A stretch of 64,000 nucleotides of DNA from Prevotella sp. Lineage in GTDB: Bacteria > Bacteroidota > Bacteroidia > Bacteroidales > Bacteroidaceae. This document shows positions 57,105-64,000 of this stretch, one piece after another. Location: contig JAEETC010000003.1 of assembly GCA_016286585.1 (NCBI GenBank), positions 1 to 64,000 of the forward strand. Direction: 5' to 3'. The notes under the pieces were generated by a model. It was not told the DNA's origin and searched no databases. It was given only the letters and a program-made list of their open reading frames with translations. Position 1 is the stretch's first letter. The number at the start of each line of letters is the position of its first letter. Both the position numbers and the translations under genes were made by a program.

Positions 57105-60080
57105 GTGAAAAAGTATTTATTGGTATTCGTCGGCATGATGATAGTTGTGCAGGGAGTCAGGGCTCAGGAGTATTTTTCCTCTGCTTCTGATTTTGCTCGC
57201 CTGTATGTGGGGGTGGTAGAACCTCAGTACCAAAAATCGTTGTGGCACGACATCCCCTATTATAATGGCACTATGAATATGTATAAAGGCCGTATTTGCT
57301 ATCATGGTGTCGTGTATGAAAATGTACAACTGCGTTTCGACCAGTTGAAACAATGTGTTGTGGTTCTTCCTCCAGGGGAAAGTGTGGTTTGTCTGCCAGA
57401 TCAGGATTTTGTTGACTGGTTTGAGATGGATGGCCACAGATATGTGCATGATCCAGAGGACAGCTTACAATTTGCGTCTCAGCTCAGTGATGGAAGCGCG
57501 AACGGCCTTCGCCTTTATCATAGAGTGTGGAAGGTTTATAGCGGCGAAAAGAATTTTGGAGGAAAGAAGTATCTGAAGACGCTGAGTACCGAAGAGCAAT
57601 ATACACTTATGACTCCTGACGGAGAGATGCATCACGTAAAACGTGCCTCGGATGTGGCGAAACTCTTTCCTGAGCAGAAAAAGCAGATCAAACAGTTTGC
57701 CAGGAAGAATCATCTTTCGTTTTCAAAGAGAAAGCGTGAGCAGAGCCTGGTGAAGGTTGTGGAGAGTTTAAATAGAAGTGAGAGGTTAGAGGTGAGAAGT
57801 GAGAGGTCAGAGGTGATAAGTGAGAGAATTGATTCAGTGACAGATTCAAGGGAAGAGTCTAATCTCTCACCTCTCACCCCTCACCTCTCACCTCTGTCCA
57901 TTGACGAGAAGTCGCTGATTACCGGCATTCCCGTTCTTGACAGCGATACGATTGCATTGTCCGATGCCAAGGTCTATATCGTGCCAGGTGTGAAGAAGGC
58001 AAGGGCCAGTATTGCCGACGACCAGGAATTGGCTGAGATTGTTGTTGTGGGTGGGCGCCAGTCGACTGTGGATAACATGATGATAGGTGCTGAGAAGTTC
58101 AAGCCCCAGATTCTGAAGAACATCCCGTCAGCCTTTGGTGAGTCGGATATCATGAAGATTGTGCTCACGTTGCCAGGTGTTACCACCGTTGGAGAGGCTT
58201 CAAGTGGTTATAATGTGCGAGGCGGAGCGACAGACCAGAACCTCATCCTTTTCAATGGTGGTACTGTGTATAATCCCTCACACCTGTTTGGACTGTTCAC
58301 GTCGTTCAATTCTGATGCAGTTGAGGATGTGGAGCTCTTTAAATCGAGTATTCCCGTAGAATACGGCGGCAGGATCAGCAGCGTGCTGAAGGTGGTCTCG
58401 AAAGAGGCTAATATGCGTAAGTTTACAGGTTCGGCCAGTATTGGCGCACTGACCAGCAAGGCCAATATTGAGATACCGATCGTGAAGGATCATGTGTCGC
58501 TATTGTTGAATGGCCGTACCACTTATAGCGACTGGATCCTCAAGCAGTTGCCAGAGAAGAGTGGCTACAAAAACGGTTCAGCGAACTTCAACGACCTTGG
58601 TGGTGTGTTGACTTGGAAGGTCAATGATAAGCATCGCTTGAAACTGTATGGCTACTGGAGTAATGACAGGTTCTCGTTCAGTTCTGAGGATAACTATGGT
58701 TATCAGAACCGTAATGTCTCTATGGAGTGGCGCTCTATCCTGAATGAAAAAGTGACAGCGACCTTCTCTGCCGGACTTGACCACTACGACTATTTCAATG
58801 AGGACAGGAACACTCCTACGATGGCTGCCCGTTTGAGTTTTGGCATCGACCAGCTGTGGGGTAAGCTGCATATCCGCCATCGCCTGACGGAAAAGCAGGT
58901 CTTCTCATACGGTCTCTCTGTGCAGCACTACGATGTTCAGGCAGGAAAGTATGAGCCTGTGGGTGAGAAATCTTGCATCACGACAGATCAGTTACAGAGC
59001 GAAAAGGCGTTGGAGAGTGCGATCTACGTAGACTATGAGCGTTCGCTCACAGACAAACTGTCTGTCTCTGCTGGCTTGCGCTATTCCATGTTCAATGCAC
59101 TCGGTCCTCGCGACGTGAATTATTATGATGGGGATGAGTTGCCATCAGAGGAGAACTTGTTGGAGACACGCCACGAAACGGGCATTATCAAGACCTATCA
59201 CGCCCCTGAGATACGACTGTCTACCCGCTACTCCCTCCAGGAGAACCTTTCCCTGAAGGCGGGCTTTAACACGATGCACCAGTATATCCATAAGGTGTCG
59301 AATACGTCCATCATGTCGCCTACTGATATCTGGAAACTCTCCGACCTGAATATCAAGCCCCAGAAGGGCTGGCAGTTGGCGGCAGGTATCTATCATGAGA
59401 CAGCCAGCAAGAAATACGAGTTTTCGGCAGAGGTCTACTATAAGCATATCAGCGATTACCTCAATTATCGCAGTTCGGCTGTTCTGCTGATGAATCCCCA
59501 TCTAGAGACCGATGTGATCTCCACCAAGGGTCGTGCCTATGGTGTGGAGCTTCAGGTGAAGAAACCAATAGGCAAGCTGAATGGATGGGTGAGCTATACA
59601 TTCTCACGTTCTCAGGTCCGTCAGGAGGATGATCGGGCGACCATGCTTCTGAACGATGGCGACTGGTATCCTTCAGAATATGACAGACCCCATGAGGTGA
59701 AGGCCGTGCTCAACTACAAGTTTACCGAGAGATACAGCTTCTCCAGTAACTTCAACTACGCCACTGGTCGTCCGACGACCTTGCCAGCTGGCCAGTATTA
59801 CGACTCGCATAATCAGAAATACATGCCATACTATACAGACCGCAATACCTATCGTATTCCAGACTATATGCGTCTGGATCTGGCGTTTAATATTGAGCCG
59901 ACTCATAAACTGACCAGTTTCCTTCACACGTCTTTCTCCATAGGTGTGTATAATGCCCTGGCTCGCAAAAATGCCTATTCGGTCTATTATGTCACTGAAG
60001 GGAGCAGGGTGAAAGGGTATAAGTTGTCTGTGTTTGGTTCTGCCATTCCTTATGTCTCACTTAATATGCGATTCAACTAG
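57105..60080 (+). CDS. TonB-dependent outer membrane receptor, copy 2 (GTG start)
   Basis: Near-identical plug domain to the 52810 product. Confidence 0.9.
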   Translation: MKKYLLVFVGMMIVVQGVRAQEYFSSASDFARLYVGVVEPQYQKSLWHDIPYYNGTMNMYKGRICYHGVVYENVQLRFDQLKQCVVVLPPGESVVCLPDQDFVDWFEMDGHRYVHDPEDSLQFASQLSDGSANGLRLYHRVWKVYSGEKNFGGKKYLKTLSTEEQYTLMTPDGEMHHVKRASDVAKLFPEQKKQIKQFARKNHLSFSKRKREQSLVKVVESLNRSERLEVRSERSEVISERIDSVTDSREESNLSPLTPHLSPLSIDEKSLITGIPVLDSDTIALSDAKVYIVPGVKKARASIADDQELAEIVVVGGRQSTVDNMMIGAEKFKPQILKNIPSAFGESDIMKIVLTLPGVTTVGEASSGYNVRGGATDQNLILFNGGTVYNPSHLFGLFTSFNSDAVEDVELFKSSIPVEYGGRISSVLKVVSKEANMRKFTGSASIGALTSKANIEIPIVKDHVSLLLNGRTTYSDWILKQLPEKSGYKNGSANFNDLGGVLTWKVNDKHRLKLYGYWSNDRFSFSSEDNYGYQNRNVSMEWRSILNEKVTATFSAGLDHYDYFNEDRNTPTMAARLSFGIDQLWGKLHIRHRLTEKQVFSYGLSVQHYDVQAGKYEPVGEKSCITTDQLQSEKALESAIYVDYERSLTDKLSVSAGLRYSMFNALGPRDVNYYDGDELPSEENLLETRHETGIIKTYHAPEIRLSTRYSLQENLSLKAGFNTMHQYIHKVSNTSIMSPTDIWKLSDLNIKPQKGWQLAAGIYHETASKKYEFSAEVYYKHISDYLNYRSSAVLLMNPHLETDVISTKGRAYGVELQVKKPIGKLNGWVSYTFSRSQVRQEDDRATMLLNDGDWYPSEYDRPHEVKAVLNYKFTERYSFSSNFNYATGRPTTLPAGQYYDSHNQKYMPYYTDRNTYRIPDYMRLDLAFNIEPTHKLTSFLHTSFSIGVYNALARKNAYSVYYVTEGSRVKGYKLSVFGSAIPYVSLNMRFN

Positions 60081-60082
60081 AT

Positions 60083-61255
60083 ATGAGAGCTTCCCCTTTT
60101 CACCTTTTCGCCTTTTTACTTTTTATTCTGTCGGGCTGTGTTGAAGAATACGAAGCAGATATTTCGTCAGATGATTCCGGCTTGCTCGTGGTCGAAGGTG
60201 CGATATGTCCCGGATTGAATAAGTTCGTCCTGACGCGTACTCTGCCCATCAATTCTTCCTATATGCCTCGGATGGTAACGGGAGCCAGCGTCTCTGTACA
60301 TGGGAGTGACGGCTCTGAATATCTGATGCAGGAAGCCAATGGCTATTACGCCTGCAGTATTGATGCCCTCAATCCTGACGCGACCTACTATCTGCGGATC
60401 GAGACTGATGGTGAGGTCTATGAATCTGAACCCCAGAAACCGCTTCCTACCGAGAAGATTGAAGAGGTCAGTTTGGCGCAGGAGACGCCTGAGAGCAATA
60501 TCGATGTGCTCGTCACGCCTGAGGCTCCTGTTGATCCAGGGAAGGCAACCTACTATTCGTGGACATACGACGAGACATGGGAGGTGCATCCTGACTACAC
60601 GACCACCATCTATTTTGATATCAAGACAAGTTCGCCTGTCTTTGACCCTTATCAGTTTCCTTCGCGTGGCTGGAAGAATATGTCAAGCTCGACGATCCTG
60701 GTTGGGAATAGCCGGAATTACGAAGGACAGCACATCCGAAAGCTCAAACTCTATGATGTTGACCGTGCCGATGAGCGTGTGTATTATAAGTATAGCGGTC
60801 TGATTCATCAGCGCACCATCTCCAAGGCTGAGTATGAGTATGACCTTGCCAGGCGTCAGGCGAGTTCAGAGATGGGTGGCTTGTTTACGCCGCTGCCGTC
60901 AGCCTTACCTTCCAATATCCATTGCCTCACGTCAAAAAAGCACGTGATAGGCTTCGTGGGATGCTCATTGAATACGAGTGAATACAGGTTCTTCCTAATC
61001 CCAAAGGATTTCTCTATCAAGTATACCTACCCCAAAGACGCCCGCAGATGGCTCGACGACTGTACTGAATGGGATTGCTACCTCATGGTGGTAAAAGAAG
61101 GCATGTACCTGTGTGAATGGAAAGACGAAAGGTATATGCCAGGCGGTGTGTTGCAAACGGCATGGGCCTACGACTATCAGCTCGATGTCAGATTACGGGG
61201 TGCGTCTGCTGAAGAGCCTGAATACTGGTCATTGGAAGAGAATTTTAGCTATTGA
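60083..61255 (+). CDS. DUF4249-like lipoprotein, copy 2
   Basis: ILSGCVEEYEADISSDDSGLLVVEGAICPG; paralogue of the 55791 product. Confidence 0.82.
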   Translation: MRASPFHLFAFLLFILSGCVEEYEADISSDDSGLLVVEGAICPGLNKFVLTRTLPINSSYMPRMVTGASVSVHGSDGSEYLMQEANGYYACSIDALNPDATYYLRIETDGEVYESEPQKPLPTEKIEEVSLAQETPESNIDVLVTPEAPVDPGKATYYSWTYDETWEVHPDYTTTIYFDIKTSSPVFDPYQFPSRGWKNMSSSTILVGNSRNYEGQHIRKLKLYDVDRADERVYYKYSGLIHQRTISKAEYEYDLARRQASSEMGGLFTPLPSALPSNIHCLTSKKHVIGFVGCSLNTSEYRFFLIPKDFSIKYTYPKDARRWLDDCTEWDCYLMVVKEGMYLCEWKDERYMPGGVLQTAWAYDYQLDVRLRGASAEEPEYWSLEENFSY

Positions 61256-61278
61256 AGATTGAACATTAAAGATAGAAC

Positions 61279-62586
61279 ATGAAGAATAGATTATTATCAC
61301 TGATAGCTGCGATGGTGCTTGTCCTGAGCACCTGTGTTGCAAATCATCTTGCCTTACAGGCAAGCGGGATTCGAGTGGAGACCGATCGTACATGGTATCT
61401 GGCTGGTGAGGCGATGAAAGTCCGCGTAACTGCTGATGATGCCATGATAGCCTACGCAGAACTGTGCGATGCCTCTGGTCTGGCGGCTGGTGTCGTGCTA
61501 AGTCTGAAAGGGGGAAAGGGGACTGGTATTCTCGAACTGCCAGCCTACCTCCATAGCGGGTACTATGTACTGTCTGTCTATACTCGCCACGATGCAGAGG
61601 TGTCTCAACAGCTTGTCGCCGTCATCAATCCGCTGCGCAAGAGTTATAACGACGATATCGAATGGGTCCGTATCACGGATTCCGACTCATTGAGCTATTC
61701 TCTCACTTCTCACCTCTCACCTCTCACCTCTTTTCAAAAAGATCCCCTCATTGGGTCTGTCCGTGAGACAGAAGGCCATATCATCCAGGCGCGTATCAAG
61801 AACGTCTATGATGGCCAGACATTCAAGGGCAGTCAGATTTGCCCATCCTTAGCGATCGTGGGAATGCAGATCCATTATTTTGAGGGGCAGATGATCAACG
61901 ACTCCACCGCTATCTTCTATACCTTTGGCATTCATGGCAAGCAGCCGTTAGTGCTCTCTGCCAGAACAACCACAGGCGTGAGTCTGCCTATCGAGATGAT
62001 CAGTCCGTTTGCCACCCTGCTCCCCAAAGAGCTCCCACATCTCGTGTTCCATTACCAGCGCAGTGAGGTGGAGGCCCGTTCTCTCGACATGCAGCGCCAC
62101 CAGAAGGCCATTGCGCCTGCCAAGCGGGAGTTGAAGATGGGTGATTTGTCTGATGATTCGGCAGAGGAAGGCGTACCTTTAGACTATGACGAAATGGTAT
62201 TTGGCACGAAGCCGGATCTCTCGTATAACCTCGACGAGTACCGTCAGTTTTTCACCGTGAGGGAAGTGCTCCTTGAATATGTGAGTTGTGTCAGCAATCG
62301 GAAAATCAATGGTGTATCTCAGCTGATTGTCCGTAAGGAGCAGGATGTCTTCAATAGTTCTTTGCCAACATTAGTACTGATCGACGGCATGCCAGTCTTC
62401 GACATCGAACGGCTGCTGAACTATGATGCCCGCCGTATTCACTATATCAACATCTACGCAGACCAATACACATTCGGTCATGACATCTATAATGGTATCC
62501 TGTCGTTTGTGACGCGCTCTGGACGGCTCACGAACTTCCCCACCGAGCCCAACACCCAGTATCTGGTCTATGATTTTCCTGAGTGA
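61279..62586 (+). CDS. Hypothetical exported protein, MG2/A2M-like N-terminus
   Basis: IRVETDRTWYLAGEAMKVRVTADD...LPAYLHSGYYVLSVYTRH; C-terminal TonB-plug-like LVLIDGMPVFDIERLLNYDARRIHYINIY. Confidence 0.55.
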   Translation: MKNRLLSLIAAMVLVLSTCVANHLALQASGIRVETDRTWYLAGEAMKVRVTADDAMIAYAELCDASGLAAGVVLSLKGGKGTGILELPAYLHSGYYVLSVYTRHDAEVSQQLVAVINPLRKSYNDDIEWVRITDSDSLSYSLTSHLSPLTSFQKDPLIGSVRETEGHIIQARIKNVYDGQTFKGSQICPSLAIVGMQIHYFEGQMINDSTAIFYTFGIHGKQPLVLSARTTTGVSLPIEMISPFATLLPKELPHLVFHYQRSEVEARSLDMQRHQKAIAPAKRELKMGDLSDDSAEEGVPLDYDEMVFGTKPDLSYNLDEYRQFFTVREVLLEYVSCVSNRKINGVSQLIVRKEQDVFNSSLPTLVLIDGMPVFDIERLLNYDARRIHYINIYADQYTFGHDIYNGILSFVTRSGRLTNFPTEPNTQYLVYDFPE

Positions 62587-62589
62587 AGA

Positions 62590-63879
62590 ATGAAGAACAA
62601 ATATAAATATGTGTCTGTGGCGGCGATGGTGGCAGTGATGCTGCTGTTGGGCCTCTACATGTGGATGACGTGGCGCTCGGCTGTGAGGGATATCAGCGAG
62701 CGGGCTGGCAACCAGCTGCCGTGGGCGATGTTCTACGAGAGTTATACCCGTGCCGAGATTCTGTCGCAGGGCGATACGCTCAGCCTGCCCGAATTGCGTG
62801 GCGACCTCTCGCTCGTGTCGTCGGTAGAAGGCATGAACGATGTGCTGAGCCGTAGGTATCACTCCGAGGTGTCGCTCGATACGCTGGCCCTCTATGTCGA
62901 CTCCCTGCTCAGTGTGGTGAGCCTCGACCGTAACTTCACGGTGATGGAGGTCGACAAAGACGGCAAGGTGCTGCGCCAGAACAACAGCCAGATGACGGCC
63001 ACGTCGCTCAAGACCCGTGTGTTCAGCATCCGTCGCGACCAGTCGAAGGGCATCCTGCTGGCACTCAACAACCCCTATCCTGATCTTCTGCGTCGCGTGA
63101 GCCCCCTGTTCCTCGCCAGTGCCATCATCCTCATCCTTTTTGGTGCCATCCTGCTGAGGCTGTTGCGCTACCTCGACGAACAGCGGCTGATGGCAGAACT
63201 GCGCAACGACTTTAGCTATGCGATGGTCCACGACATGAAGTCGCCTCTGTCGAGCATCATCATGGGTGCCCGCTTCCTCCACAGCGGTAAGGTCGACGAC
63301 AAGCCGCAGATCAAGGAGAAATACTACTCCATCATCGAGAGCGAGGCTGAGCACCTGCTGGCCTTGGTGAACAAGCTGCTCACCATCTCGAAGCTCGAGA
63401 ACAAGAAACTCATCCTGAACAAGCAGACCGTCAACCTGGAGCCCGTCATCGACGATATCGTGGAGAAAGCCCACAACAAGACTGACAAACCCATCGATTT
63501 TACCGTCGATCTGCTGACGAAACACGTGCTGGCCGACGAGCAGTATCTTGCGGAGGCCATCTCGAACCTCGTCGACAATGCCATCAAGTACTCCAAGGAT
63601 GAGATCCGCATCACGATCACCTCGCAGAGCAGCGACAAGTACGTATTCATAAAGGTACGCGACAACGGTATTGGCATCTCCCGCGAAGACCAGCGCATTA
63701 TCTTCGACAAGTTCGGCCGTGCTGCCGTCCACGAGCAGAACCGCAAGGGCGGGGTCTCAGGCTTCGGTCTCGGACTGAACTATGTGGATCAGGTGATGCA
63801 GGCCCACGGCGGCAAGGTCACCGTCGCCAGCGAGAAAGACAAATACTCAGAGTTCACACTCTACATCCCTAAACAATAA
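62590..63879 (+). CDS. Sensor histidine kinase
   Basis: MVHDMKSPLSSIIMGARFL (H box), NLVDNAIKYS (N box), GFGLGLNYV (G box). Confidence 0.95.
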   Translation: MKNKYKYVSVAAMVAVMLLLGLYMWMTWRSAVRDISERAGNQLPWAMFYESYTRAEILSQGDTLSLPELRGDLSLVSSVEGMNDVLSRRYHSEVSLDTLALYVDSLLSVVSLDRNFTVMEVDKDGKVLRQNNSQMTATSLKTRVFSIRRDQSKGILLALNNPYPDLLRRVSPLFLASAIILILFGAILLRLLRYLDEQRLMAELRNDFSYAMVHDMKSPLSSIIMGARFLHSGKVDDKPQIKEKYYSIIESEAEHLLALVNKLLTISKLENKKLILNKQTVNLEPVIDDIVEKAHNKTDKPIDFTVDLLTKHVLADEQYLAEAISNLVDNAIKYSKDEIRITITSQSSDKYVFIKVRDNGIGISREDQRIIFDKFGRAAVHEQNRKGGVSGFGLGLNYVDQVMQAHGGKVTVASEKDKYSEFTLYIPKQ

Positions 63880-63885
63880 TTTTTT

Positions 63886-64000
63886 ATGATCAAACTACTC
63901 TTGGTTGAAGACGATGCATCGTTAGCGTATATCGAGAAGACCGGTCTCGAAGACATCATCGGCGGTTATGAAGTGACCACCGCCACGAACGGCAAGGAAG
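63886..64000 (+). CDS. Response regulator (truncated by window end)
   Basis: MIKLLLVEDDASLAYIEKTGLEDIIGGYEVTTATNGKE; follows the kinase gene. Confidence 0.9.
   Translation, partial: MIKLLLVEDDASLAYIEKTGLEDIIGGYEVTTATNGKE

Noticed and set aside
62371-63732. 453-aa minus-strand ORF inside the histidine kinase gene
   Set aside because: Antisense shadow ORF; the kinase frame has canonical H/N/G boxes.

Overview
A 64 kb chromosomal segment from a Bacteroidales bacterium, most like Prevotella. This rests on TTTG-N19/20-TAnnTTTG promoters, tandem TonB-receptor/DUF4249 pairs, and BspA-like/FN3/dockerin proteins. Housekeeping genes occupy the left part: xerD, M16 protease, metK, hemD-like, rnpA, yidD, tyrS, tRNA-Gln, kduI, kduD, HU, rhomboid and secDF. 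Two giant secreted FN3/dockerin-like proteins follow. Pectin-related genes (pectinesterase, a GH28-GH43 fusion, carboxylesterase, GH43) come next, interrupted by a ~5 kb A+T-rich integrated island (about 31.96-36.93 kb). The right part carries an OPT transporter, a PatB-like aminotransferase, lipoproteins, an ECF sigma / membrane-anchored beta-barrel pair, a tandemly duplicated TonB-receptor + DUF4249 unit, and a histidine kinase with a truncated response regulator. The strongest candidate for something undescribed is the island. It carries an origin-like region, a stand-alone NUMOD3-like ORF, a Rep-like protein, a DUF695-like secreted protein, an XRE regulator whose putative operator sits on a divergent resolvase promoter, a translationally coupled 54-aa ORF, and a large serine recombinase that reads into a tRNA-Arg(CCT) gene. 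An 8-bp direct repeat matching the tRNA 3' end brackets it. Other notable signals are a putative orphan sRNA unit, low-complexity repeats that have entered coding sequences (including two lipoprotein signal peptides), a ~600 bp nested palindromic element with 11-nt tandem units, and CG-centred palindromes upstream of two pectin genes. All family calls are from reading the sequence; no database search was run.
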